A stretch of 64,000 nt of DNA from the IMG/VR virus record IMGVR_UViG_3300007513_000028, positions 1 through 64,000 of that record. One strand, 5' to 3'. Made by a program: the position numbers and the translations under genes. This document shows positions 43,801-49,264 of the stretch, piece after piece. The DNA is from a virus. The notes under the pieces are model-generated. The model had not been told where the DNA came from. It was given only the letters and a program-made list of their open reading frames with translations, and made no database searches. The stretch's first letter is position 1, and every line of letters begins with the position of its first letter.

Positions 43801-46511
43801 ACTTTAATATGTCATCTCTCCCTGAGTGGAATGACAGAACAATAACAGAAGTTCAACTTACTCCTTATTATACTCTTGATACAGGTGACAAGTATCGAGT
43901 TGCAAATGTAACCATTTCAGCTTCGACAGTACCAGAAAGAAAAGAAATAGATGCATTAATGTTGAGTCCTGTTATTCATTATGGTAATCAGGATGTATTC
44001 TGGGATGGATTCCAACTTGAAGATGTCACAGGAACAGACAGAAGAACACCAGGGCCTTTCCAATCACCAGATGATGCAGGCCAAATTGATTTCTCTCGCG
44101 CAATTGCAGACGGCAAGACAGTCTACTTTGTCAGCAACGCATTCCACACCTCTGGTGATGACCATGCATATGGTCCGAACCCATCAACGACCGACAATGG
44201 CTTGACAAACCCAGAACCATACGGAGACAAGTGGATTAGTCTTTCGCCTCCATACAAGACCTATCTGTATTTCTCTAATGCAACAAATAAGATTGCACAG
44301 ACAGCCTTCCATACGCCTACCACCTATGCCATTGCCAATTATGCAAACACGAACTGGCCCTTCGGAACGTCAAATAATTCTACGGGTTGGTACGAATATC
44401 GAGACACAGGTGATGCTCTTTCCCAAGAAGGTCTGCAAGTCAAACTTCACATGGATTCTATTTTTCGAGTTCCAATTGGCGAGGCAATATGGACCGAAAA
44501 CTCACTCACAAATCTCATTAATTCTCTTATTACACTTCGAGAAGACCATAATCAAGAGGCACCATATCTCGATCTCGGAGACATCACAGCATTCGGAGAG
44601 ACAAGAGAACTTTTCCTGAATTCTGTTCCGCCAAGAGATGCAAACCTTATGGGTCATTGGACATTCAATTCATTTGGTGTGGATGACAATGGTGTACGAT
44701 ACCTTCCTGACGCGACTGGCCGAGGAAACCATGCACGGGTTGTCGGATATACTGCAAATCAGGCTGCATTCTCTGAACACGCACCCGGCGAAGGATTTGT
44801 GAATGTCTCTGGAAATCTTTCTTTGAATAATTTTTCAGGAACTATTGATACAGTACCTTCCAAAGAAGACGACGGTCATATTGTTATTGCACAACATGGA
44901 GACAATTCTGTCACAAATCTACAGATTGATGGGCAACCTTATACTGCATTGAATATTGCAGACACGGCAACGTTCAATAAGGGGACGTTCTGTTTCTGGG
45001 TCAAGCCAGGAACACAAATTCAATCTGGCGGCTCCGGCGGCCATGGGATTTTTGGAAGACACCTTGCTGGTTGGGGAAGTTTGCGTATCGTTACCCAAGA
45101 TTCTGGTGCCGCGCAACCCGATGCAAACAATGAGGTTTCTCTCGATTGGTTTTATCCTTCTCAATGGGACGACCCTGCTAGTAATTGGGCAGGCCTGGCG
45201 TTAGCCAATCCCGATTCAAGTGATGCTGATTGGGTTCATCCTCCTGTTAATAATATAAATCGAGGATTTAAACAGGATGAATGGCATTTTGTTGCATGGC
45301 AATGGGACTTTGATTCGACAGTAAGTGGAGAAAAGTATACGCGACTTTGGATATATCGTGATGGTGCAGGATTATTGTATAATGGCTTAAAGACTGCAAA
45401 TGATGATATGACCGCAAGCTATGATGCTGTTGAGTATATGGGGCTGGGAGACAGCTATGCATTGGTTCTGGGGGCCATGGGAACTGAGGTCAGCGTTGCC
45501 GAAGGCGGCCCGCTCGGAACAGAAGCCATGAGGTCTGGAAATCCCCGCGCAGTCGGGAACTACGACGAAGCCCGATTGTATTCAGAGGTTCTGTCTGCAA
45601 GAAATCTCCGATGGCTCTTTGAGACTCCTTCTGGGCGACCCGTTGCTGCTCCGAATCGACCTGGGATTGGTGTCAAGAAGGGGTATATTAATTTCTTTGA
45701 GAGTCCACCTACTGGTACTAATATGCCGTTTGCAGTATACACAAACAGCGTGGCATATTTCCACGGATTTGACGTAGACGGAAACCCAGCCGATGTGAAA
45801 CCATACATTTCGTTTAATGGAAATGTCAAGTATTTGGAAAAGGGGCATCTAAAGGTTGGAATTAGTTCTGAGGAAGCCGCCAGAGCGGTTCAAGGAAATA
45901 CTGGATATGTAATGTATAATGATACTGCATATGTTGATGGTTATGATTCTACGGGCTCCTTTCCCTATCTCGACCCAGATTCAAATTATGTTTTTGCAAT
46001 GCCCATTGGAGCAAATTCAACACAACCTCACACATGGAAGTATCAACAGTTTTGGAACCTCCTCCCGGCAAGTCAGGAAAAACCAGGCTGGGAATATTTT
46101 ACACCAAACGATAATAAAGATTTGGTTGTGGGTGAAATGAGACTTGCAAATTCTTCTGAAACAGGACTCCCCACCGACGACCCGGCAGACAAGTGGCTCC
46201 AAATAGAATCCATCGAAGCCTATCAGATGGCTCGGAAACCGAGTGTGGTCCGAGAAGCCTACAACTTCAACATCAGACCGGAAGATTTTGAAACTTTCCA
46301 AGACAACCACTTCTTTGCAAATGCACAATTCTGGACAACAGACAAGATGCACGGAACATACATTGCAGATGCAAGCATTGCAAATGCACAAATTCAATCA
46401 TTGGCAGCCGACAAGATTGAGGCAGGTGTGATCGAAGCCAAGGTCACAGTCGGCGGAGAAGCCTCCATTGTCATTGATGGTGTGAACAATCGAATCATTG
46501 TCAAAGATTAA
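28872..46511 (+). CDS. Giant modular tail fibre protein (5,879 aa)
   Basis: A single open frame of 17.6 kb, roughly 0.65 MDa. The start 'VGIGTEAPETKLHVDG' (about residues 36-52) is a motif seen at fibre and adhesin stalk starts. Then follow beta-rich domains, two related domains at about 575-930, and about nine degenerate repeats ('DGKIVTHY..GP.P..TP...NP.PHGDxWxDT.NNN..FRYHQN', 'GWYSTEDLRT', Ala-rich 'AQAAADREI.xFF', 'ASGNGDIWI.TD', 'NAIG..YLE', 'RGYSxFD.P..DYD', and a jelly-roll ending 'WFDGFQLEE'). LamG-like domains lie near 3965-4213 and 5257-5584. The C-terminus 'SLAADKIEAGVIEAKVTVGG' resembles ends of tail-fibre and host-specificity proteins. No catalytic motif was seen. Role: surface binding by a very long fibre, inferred. 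RBS is a weak AGGA; the start keeps 'MPKFDSPINI'. Confidence 0.93.
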   Translation: MPKFDSPINIKTLKSRSSNSALVHLGDDNRVGIGTEAPETKLHVDGAITATGLVVPAGILSTSVDTAEFWGFNPKFDTWYFDELNFPVANGYIQTSGTDKVEKSSDSVLGSYSARWAQSIGSVWEREVEFPEPLYANVFVQGTYSYKFEYYGSGEPGLAITLTHREKANSDLSSVVGKTWASEYSNTFISPTFPLHTLGSWQTAAWRAHTPPNREITKLKIEIIASSALGQTYDSADAGIELSGGAGTATSIGGDDDYDWYLDGLAFNFMHPDARIDQEGRITGAYIAYAAIDDAHIKNMISSPAARVIAPASHPTSAGLYVDGLVANDDYAAGWSISKDGTIKGTDIKIYGPDGKVKISGSGINPFAEWAGRSLADLDSSASSYLYGLAFEESNSTGLMANVGFLATSGTDSDAIVSSAQSLYIANTVDGTASIGSALANGTIQYNGIASNAPPGSIFTGGKNVVKNQDAYILFLANTQKWDSDIGAQQKYHANTLLGEYGLYVLGTPTVGGWVYHPHANDTWYSIDSLQSGNRLHEDDFLVVGKIKTDISGNILSGVLQPPKSPDSITAPEALTSAPAINIPVGGILFADIHLNQWNHTANSGEVQLTNSRNNPNTEFTFIHPGTNDPNDSTLHTVNGAYGVLTSLEDFPGTRYITFVGADRTDEQVAAGTPSSRFTLQTGHSPDFVAAFPLGTPPRWYYNQDEGKFSTFTPTDRDCIVARVDANGSVGALTNIYRYAEREATTPEGGVISDVIINPPLGMASGGTLFADLHVNKEFKQSDNTTPANTGFVALVNTENNPRNRFFVIHPDNGYFWEVANTGRGVVTNLNNGVRTGGSNTGTRHIAFVGGTWPHEENRFPMAAGYENVSNDFIAVTKYHPDTGKIHPTSGVWYYDNGQNATTTFTVNANDFIIATLSSFNAQTDGIDQVTRWSGRAAQIEINGEMVTVDSIRNDLLGGIAHVLDYAETAANTAMDQAILAYDLAANASANATKSLGLLDNQNVIYFTEEGSAAPTSGTYGNAQSDVAWTYNDIWINTSIYGRHLDGSWSTNAIFRYANSGGGFDDSSATETSSGSTVGLAWRSDRTNPTGRAYIVGLEGRDLADRAQINFYVPRSAEVYPFYGPNVAVLSTGELNRNPEGDQWYDIFGNPPENHLYIYRTNTAFSNNSHYKVSTEDGFVSAAHKGYISTGLGAWAQTVHNTATSGLWDETTKPTGWWDFQDGAAGDATGLVDSERNARIAADQIIDDSAANALSRAADAQAAADREILAFFEIGAPTATSNGDVWIKTDTAIDSTGTKNLNSIFVSNTTSGIPGIGAGSDLFWNYGPNNAIGLMYLESYSSGVSGVFDRGTNIMPRGYSLFDAPLSDYDISLDPTQTNLPYPFFLVSHSSLSGTPKDTVISINTTSGWVGTNSLEVSGNSEVWARFTRQGLWTRGSYNYPAVHLPRGKKWILSWYAKSNNALQTRIAPALGLRDKDSPSANIVTVFNSTNGKGRLSANNEWERMWVYFDLTGANATHTDLDITEYDSELYGRGLVDGISSLAPADPSHILVGTGDSTPWSKPYAANLNSMMIRLDAVAVDSSGVKAGSTHNVHAWFDALQLEEVPDNVYAPSQFKEPSDGTAIVFGRKITDGKIVTHYYDSRDNGGQHGPIPNTTPTGLPNPQPHGDFWIDTGNNNIIFRYHQNDFNAIPTAQNIFWTSVTNGDGWYTTEDLRTGNALSTSYDALANAASARAAADREIFAFFETGSLNNSSPPVASGNGDIWIDTDSFATLNTSSIYVARAPGSGAWEQSPDSAIGQVYLEAWTAGETASRADSLAISAFGTSDLPFPVYPEANGIMGVGATGNVVFYKNSTQEFEPGTSTSAEGEFSAYNRGGVDFVGPTGKLWYPESGGYGIPETGAIHTRLEGAGGTGETTEARYIMYTNQSASVRFSSPAGMGSHDHFITVEWEPVSESWQAYDNSTGVFKFTPDAANGDFLVGKITRPTAVPEGIKTLESWVFKTLPVQTQNFTDGKIVTHFGTHYTVSGPDKGTWGPIPNTTPTGLANPQPHGDFWIDTSNNNIVFRYHQNDIDAAVPSAQVAFHYAATSASPDGWYSTEDLRTGNALSTSYSAVQAAATAQAAADREIQVFFDPSTTNSIPNASGNGDVWIQTDLAIKADGSANTGAIYRANTQNTGAHYIDLGANYMPRAYTTFEYPEDQYRRDSVSVKYPISEIDNYYGAPSWTGNISIDTTHSKFGGASIRHRMREESLHYHGFALGANWPPGTHPGADTEAQLNSYGGIKIPKGKKWIFSYWTYTDSDWYSSASDPFDGQEVSIWLRNTETPTANLASVRYARANITAKNKWERQSAVLDLRYTSTIPGEGLQVPTNLHGTGLPNFTLLSTVYTAEGTASGGAAATPIAWNDVDEIVPRLTIADGVSSSSSVRTSIHSGNTIWYDGFMLEEDTSGTNANTPSDDVHYWHPAPNNGIGTTYLLGYANNDYTRALADGKIVNHYGPNYGSNPYFGPDPEFTPKDRLDNPSPHGDRWVNTSNNNIEFVYNQNNSNYTAQTIVWHPGSPFTFNELSDRSAWYSTEDDRVANALASSYNANAAALAAQGRADDAYSSAAVAQAAADREILAFFALLSNVPAASGNGDIWVVTDYPVNLDGTPNVASLYISNTLSTSPPAIQDSVTATQYWNPAPENAIGLSYLESFAAGVSGAYQRGDNIISRGYSTFDDPADYDIFRGHEPGVGKVSRTGQEPYPMTVEGGGGIAENGLANVTIDTTRSPSEIPGGNSLRIRSPLTPSGLEVTFANVNYYDDTTSAAHNGTWAIKIPTGRRWVFSYYVSGDNDTLATGAHNPYIIQLNLKDTQNPNANVAYLRSNEAKSIHPDIDEANVWVRRSTVIDFTDTEHDMGWKDGDVPWAPAGGNGKGHYHPTLGYDAPGNGWLVYGAGPDVGDAPYEPLYAANVDSMVIHLGPRWGEQAEGFRRAVGNTMWFSGFQLEEVASDIVTPSEFKRPTDRTDIIFGRQITDGKILTRYETHYPDDLSGTHWGPNPTITPKQGLPNPEPHGDSWHNTSNNNLIFRYHQNTSDNSAQTMFWTASTDPEAPSGWYSTEDPRTIIGVNANTTAHEALANAATAQAAADREIQSFFAVHTPAQTASGNGDVWIQIDNVLKSDGTANTGSIFVWNDAIPEWQQRPESAIGRGFLKTFTEGIGSNWMSKAFSTFDEDPNDYNHQITYLNRPDRNTAGANPDWHNEHPGAPYQFYGWQHNTHTTNTTYGYGDSGSLVVTTNNVLGGTFGSEDDPWTDWYESHLYIGAGTFDHPVYFTDPYNYIRVPKGKKWIYSFYIRTDFATPTTAPGGKFYLQDFIVRNSENKKANAVYMNSFEMAPVGTGAVPSRWIPVTDAAASGWERVSGVLDLSSESFVVGSQIDKDNHTAAGIFEDNGATAAKIKYNEVDELRFHSYTGSLVGNTIWISAAQLEEVAGERINPSPFQEPSSKSQLDFARAIADGKIVTHYEPNSGNPNYLGPDPSTFPKSGEPNVTPFGDLWVDVANNNIVFRYHQNTSNYTSRKVYHANTAPHNHADESGWYSTEDLRTPDAAAIIGDDSTPGTLVYDTQKALADAAKAATAADAELFVFFETSSNTDMIDDRFGYGSSTGPATGNGDIWIHTDFATNPDGTPNNQAIYFANLSTDAAGPGVVRIGTTGWTQSPDNAIGRGFIEQFASVGVKNWMHSGYSLFDEPIDDYDIPDTSSGTRAYGGFTTRPWPMGRVHNASLLEIDTSGGANAYIGSTSLKYTHGASGGGQESTVGLANTYNPVSLGPWPAKYAIEIPKGKRWIFSSYAKSNDASAEFRLRVYGANISHRTTFVGTYDANGVSLGTSGAYKTVSAADTWDRISGVLDLSTSTNDLDQIDQLVIVLNTKHSTTQVRENWFDAIQLEEAPGARILPGQFSDPDRQISDDFARALSDGKILTHYEPAIDNLKAWWMMDAANTSGWIANEVNPGTYDAVWTENATQNTFVGDTIFGAGKSADLLNTAGIGLLEDDDVNTLNETTYTIWFKPTGQNQDTGARIITRDVSSFWGLYFSGNWSASAQTGDVLPVIFNIASSVSDTMSAGVKFGVWNFFAITLDYNTKVAKSYSYNEIDGFVVESPSLTIPSTATPSNDPDLTDEGSPFHIRSVKLGINSESPAAKIIENPTSRIHGRYDHVRFYDKVLSKPDIDAIFNIRTRTRKQPDAELYPYWYSNNVVYGPDPEFTPQKRLPNPAPHGDYWYDSSDFNRPFRYNQNTSNKVAQTAYYSTIAYQEEKLGYEPSGWFTTGDGTAEISADSIGDVGRDVAESLENIRRLNPLVDHEIKIFFETEGTTHFANALGTHTTAAYGDIWINTSDYNANGYTGGLVSNAIFRWQNSLGLSTDDTRTEASSGATQGLAWRSAEDDAFGQIYLSASYASNAADRLVAVYSGSGTAEASAWYGPNVAFTMTGIRNPNPDGDLWYDTGNNNIAHVFNKVNGTWPEFAQTVHSDASSMVSEGWYRLEDLRAASADRAREIALATGTDRHAQIFTSTTAPTTSTGNGDIWVDTSDILNSDGTANYDAIYIANTKDPTSIPANDGRGWTVEPNSGLGRSHLERLMGESGRNWMPAAISLWNSPSVDYQILHASTTWHTNPLPPEPLHRFHSYVVLRTPRPHTYYNTSGGLSSTDGIAGVGNTARIEIISDTNVGPTGNSYISGKAFRTYTGNTIDSDGNSHETDYLLSWFANAAASEESAWESPAVIDIPRGRDWILSYYTKSYSYPAISPAGNRTGELRVYAKKKYDDDGSANTWHTARDGGLGFDVSAPPYPTQGEWVRRHSFLNFSRDGQEGGRYGTNYSIKEGSEVYNGVFEGADGGLATVGATVDITNPEYVEYTAEADGFRPTHTLDSGDFAQFAGVDGGLVTANVQSVVDHNMPGVQSITFGRINWKTTVDTTMGGADGKQTDIRWSGTPAVGGAWTKVYFNMSSLPEWNDRTITEVQLTPYYTLDTGDKYRVANVTISASTVPERKEIDALMLSPVIHYGNQDVFWDGFQLEDVTGTDRRTPGPFQSPDDAGQIDFSRAIADGKTVYFVSNAFHTSGDDHAYGPNPSTTDNGLTNPEPYGDKWISLSPPYKTYLYFSNATNKIAQTAFHTPTTYAIANYANTNWPFGTSNNSTGWYEYRDTGDALSQEGLQVKLHMDSIFRVPIGEAIWTENSLTNLINSLITLREDHNQEAPYLDLGDITAFGETRELFLNSVPPRDANLMGHWTFNSFGVDDNGVRYLPDATGRGNHARVVGYTANQAAFSEHAPGEGFVNVSGNLSLNNFSGTIDTVPSKEDDGHIVIAQHGDNSVTNLQIDGQPYTALNIADTATFNKGTFCFWVKPGTQIQSGGSGGHGIFGRHLAGWGSLRIVTQDSGAAQPDANNEVSLDWFYPSQWDDPASNWAGLALANPDSSDADWVHPPVNNINRGFKQDEWHFVAWQWDFDSTVSGEKYTRLWIYRDGAGLLYNGLKTANDDMTASYDAVEYMGLGDSYALVLGAMGTEVSVAEGGPLGTEAMRSGNPRAVGNYDEARLYSEVLSARNLRWLFETPSGRPVAAPNRPGIGVKKGYINFFESPPTGTNMPFAVYTNSVAYFHGFDVDGNPADVKPYISFNGNVKYLEKGHLKVGISSEEAARAVQGNTGYVMYNDTAYVDGYDSTGSFPYLDPDSNYVFAMPIGANSTQPHTWKYQQFWNLLPASQEKPGWEYFTPNDNKDLVVGEMRLANSSETGLPTDDPADKWLQIESIEAYQMARKPSVVREAYNFNIRPEDFETFQDNHFFANAQFWTTDKMHGTYIADASIANAQIQSLAADKIEAGVIEAKVTVGGEASIVIDGVNNRIIVKD
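30601..31670 (+). repeat. Two tandem related beta domains in the giant fibre
   Basis: Copy one (about 30601-31100): 'GGILFADIHLNQW', 'EFTFIHPGTND', 'GTRYITFVGADR', 'PRWYYNQDEGKF', 'DCIVARVDANG'. Copy two (about 31130-31670): 'GGTLFADLHVNKE', 'RFFVIHPDNGY', 'GTRHIAFVGGTW', 'GVWYYDNGQN', 'DFIIATLSSFN'. The order of elements is the same, so this is an ancient internal duplication. Confidence 0.75.
33765..44460 (+). repeat. Degenerate ~1.1-1.6 kb repeat units of the giant fibre gene
   Basis: Repeat starts taken at the 'DGKI' codons are near 33765, 34905, 36333, 37908, 39351, 40728 and 44109; two units lacking DGK start near 41540 and 42230, and a less similar first unit begins near 32203. The most conserved parts are 'NP.PHGD.W', 'NNN..FRYHQN', 'GWYSTED', 'QAAADREI' and 'GNGD.WI'. 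Nucleotide identity is locally high in 'gcggccgccgacag' (32656, 34074, 38239). Units differ mostly in the jelly-roll part. Confidence 0.88.
40760..41520 (+). other. LamG-like lectin domain inserted in one repeat unit of the giant fibre
   Basis: 'DNLKAWWMMDAANTSGWIAN', 'TYTIWFKPTGQNQDTGARII', 'FFAITLDYNTKVAKSYSY' and 'YDHVRFYDKVLSKPDIDAIF' follow the LamG/concanavalin pattern. It interrupts a unit between 'DGKILTHYEP' and 'YGPDPEFTPQKRLPNPAPHG'. Confidence 0.7.
44640..45630 (+). other. Second LamG-like domain near the C-terminus of the giant fibre
   Basis: 'NLMGHWTFNSFG', 'ATGRGNHARVVGY', 'ATFNKGTFCFWVKPGTQIQS', 'EWHFVAWQWDFDSTVSGEKY' and 'YDEARLYSEVLSARNLRWLF' give the usual LamG order of strands, about 330 residues. 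Such domains bind glycans; ligand unknown. Confidence 0.75.
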
Positions 46512-46531
46512 TTGGAGACATATATAATATT

Positions 46532-49258
46532 ATGGCAGACAGAGTATTACTTGGAAAGAATACAAATACCGGGGAGGTAGGGCTTTGGGTTTCAAAACCC
46601 GGAGCCAATGTTATTCATTTGGCCGGAAATTCCTATATGGAATCCCTTGGAAATTGGTATGGGTATCAGAAAGAATTTGATGATTCTCCTGAGACTGCAT
46701 GGACATTTTATACTTCGGGAACAGGGGATGATGGAATGACTGATGTGGGGGTCAATGGATATGCATATGACCCAGGAGATCCTGTTGGCCATTCCAACTC
46801 TCTCCGCTGGCGATGGCGTTCAGTAAGTCATGCTACTGCAAATACAAGAGTTCCACAAATAAAAAGAAGTAAAAACAATACGTTTTTAGTATCTCCAACC
46901 GGATACAGTACACGATTATATACAGAAGATTTATTTATTCAAGATACTGCTCCGTCAAGTTTATCTGGATTAGGTTATTTTGCTGGCCCTGATTCTTTTT
47001 CAGGAACAGTTCATAATGTAATTGAAATGAAAATTAGAAGAAATATGAATCACCCAGCCCCGCCGCCGTCAAATACAAGCGATTTTAGATTTTATTTTAT
47101 ATCCACTCCAGTAGCAGGATGCCCGGTGACGGGAGGGTCTACTCCGCTTGCCACATTTGCAAACAATGTTGTTGGGTCCGATGGGAGTGTCTACGGTCAT
47201 CCTGTTTTTTGGGCTCGAAAAAATGGCGGGGTAACTACTCAACAAAAAAATAATTATTCTGGATTTCAATTTGAATATCCTACGGGCGTCTATGCCGACA
47301 CATATAATACTGGGGGAATTTGGTTTGTAGAGGCAGGCGTCACTAGCCCAGACGGAACCGGCCAAGGTATTGTTTACCCGACAGGAAAGTCATCTTCCGC
47401 AGAAAATAAATGGGATACTTTGCTTCCAGATGGGGAATGGCATATTTTAGAATGGGATATGAGTGAAGATAAAATATGGTCTGACCCATACGGGCACATG
47501 GAAGATTGGATAGAGACAGCAAAAGCATATAATGCAGATACTTCTCCTACTGGAATAAGGCGAGAAAATCCAGAAGTTCCATATAATGAACCGCATTTAA
47601 ATGATGGCCGCCGACCTTACTCTTCTGACTATAATATATCTCGGCTGATGTTTCTTCCTTTGTCGGGTATTACTTGGAACCCAGATTGGGCAGCCTTGGA
47701 CGAAGACCCAGCCAACCCTCCTTGGTTATTTGAAATTGATTATGTCCGCGTCAAAAAAAAGGGAGTTCCAAATGATGTAGGAAAATATGGAAGCGTAAAA
47801 GATTCCTTGGTATTTTCCTCTGATTGGCAAGAAACTGGCCTTGTGCATCAGGAAGGAACCGTGACCATTGGCACCCAAAAGGCAAACATTGACGGGACCA
47901 CATCTCCAAAAAGTTTTGATAAAGCTGACCACACATCCACTCTTTCTAATGGGCTAATTACCTTTCCAAAACTTCCATACATACCTGTTGTATTATTTCA
48001 AAGATATGATGCAGCATCTGGCGGCGGAGAGACTGCAAATTCATATCCAGGGGGCGAGCAAGAATTTTCCATTGCAACAACCAAATGGGAAGACCATTTA
48101 TATCCAACCATAAGCACAGACCCAAGAGGAGTTAACAAAGGTTGGGATATTAATTTGAAAACAGCGTCTGGAGTTACAGCCCAGCCCTGGTGGGGGACAA
48201 TAAGTCAATTTCTTCCCTCTGAGTTCGGCGGCATCGGAGCCCCCCTCGACATTACAGATTATTCACATTACAATCAATATGCAGACGATGGTTCTGAGAT
48301 TTTTCCTTCTGTAACAGAATCTCTTCCGTGGAACGATACGCCAATCCCTGCTCCTTCTTATCGCGCCGGAAATACTTTTTCTTCTGACCATGCATTTTAT
48401 TTTTCGGAAATGCGAACGTTTGCATATGCGCGGGCAGGAAAAGATCGTTTTTATTTGACTTGTAGAAATGCAATTGCCCAAGAGGGCACCGAATCTTTAT
48501 GGAATTTATCTCCGACACTCCCCGAAGCGGCAACAGCAAACCAAGGGGCGGCCGCATTCAATAGTTCATCCATGAGGGAGTCATATGGAAATTGGGGAAT
48601 GTTTCATCCTGCGCTTATTCTGTTTAATACTGATGGCACATGGAAACATTTTTCTGAGGGCCTGACATTAAAACCGAGTGTCACAGACACTAATGCAAAT
48701 ACTTTTTTGATAGACCTAGAGGGGACCGAGGCTGGAACTGATTATTCTCAATTTAAATGGTGGTTAAATTATTCGGGGTATCCTTTTGTGTATGATGGAA
48801 GTATTGCAAGACCGTCCGACCCGATACCGACAGACAAAGCAGCATTTAAAGACAGGGCTGCCAATGGATCATACTATGGAGATACTGGAGGATTTTATCC
48901 ATATAGATACCATAAACTGCCAAGCGAGGTGGAGTTTTCAGGGCAACTTTCCTTGTCTCAATACTCAGTCAAACGGCTGTCCTCTCCTGGGATATTTCAT
49001 CCAGAAGGAGTGGTTCCAAAAAGCAGCCCGGCATTTAATAACAGAAATGCCGCCGATGGCCTGACTCTGCATGATCCAATATACAACCAAACAAGTTATA
49101 TTGGGGGATCTGGGAACAAGGTGTCAATTGGTGGGGCTGGTGATGCCTTTCCCACCTTTGATCCCGCCAATGCAAATCCTCCAGTATACAAATATTGGGT
49201 TTTGCGAATTCCGGCATCAATTCAAGGATATACTCCCAATGAGAGTCAGGGAGGATAA
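46532..49258 (+). CDS. Marine-type adhesin / tail fibre protein, paralogue 1 (908 aa)
   Basis: Starts 'MADRVLLGKNTNTGEVGLWV' then 'SKPGANV', a start motif shared with the next two genes and frequent in tail proteins of marine T4-like phages. A beta-sandwich domain follows (about 30-405; 'NWYGYQKEFDDSPETAW', 'GEWHILEWDMSEDKIW', 'PWLFEIDYVRVKKKG'). From about 410, 'GKYGSVKDSLVFSSDWQETG', 'LVHQEGTVTIG' and 'LITFPKLPYIPVVLFQRYDA' resemble the region that follows the start motif in shorter relatives. The C-terminal third has no recognised domain. It lies 20 bases after the giant fibre gene and probably forms a short fibre or a tip protein. Confidence 0.82.
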   Translation: MADRVLLGKNTNTGEVGLWVSKPGANVIHLAGNSYMESLGNWYGYQKEFDDSPETAWTFYTSGTGDDGMTDVGVNGYAYDPGDPVGHSNSLRWRWRSVSHATANTRVPQIKRSKNNTFLVSPTGYSTRLYTEDLFIQDTAPSSLSGLGYFAGPDSFSGTVHNVIEMKIRRNMNHPAPPPSNTSDFRFYFISTPVAGCPVTGGSTPLATFANNVVGSDGSVYGHPVFWARKNGGVTTQQKNNYSGFQFEYPTGVYADTYNTGGIWFVEAGVTSPDGTGQGIVYPTGKSSSAENKWDTLLPDGEWHILEWDMSEDKIWSDPYGHMEDWIETAKAYNADTSPTGIRRENPEVPYNEPHLNDGRRPYSSDYNISRLMFLPLSGITWNPDWAALDEDPANPPWLFEIDYVRVKKKGVPNDVGKYGSVKDSLVFSSDWQETGLVHQEGTVTIGTQKANIDGTTSPKSFDKADHTSTLSNGLITFPKLPYIPVVLFQRYDAASGGGETANSYPGGEQEFSIATTKWEDHLYPTISTDPRGVNKGWDINLKTASGVTAQPWWGTISQFLPSEFGGIGAPLDITDYSHYNQYADDGSEIFPSVTESLPWNDTPIPAPSYRAGNTFSSDHAFYFSEMRTFAYARAGKDRFYLTCRNAIAQEGTESLWNLSPTLPEAATANQGAAAFNSSSMRESYGNWGMFHPALILFNTDGTWKHFSEGLTLKPSVTDTNANTFLIDLEGTEAGTDYSQFKWWLNYSGYPFVYDGSIARPSDPIPTDKAAFKDRAANGSYYGDTGGFYPYRYHKLPSEVEFSGQLSLSQYSVKRLSSPGIFHPEGVVPKSSPAFNNRNAADGLTLHDPIYNQTSYIGGSGNKVSIGGAGDAFPTFDPANANPPVYKYWVLRIPASIQGYTPNESQGG

Positions 49259-49264
49259 TCTCAC

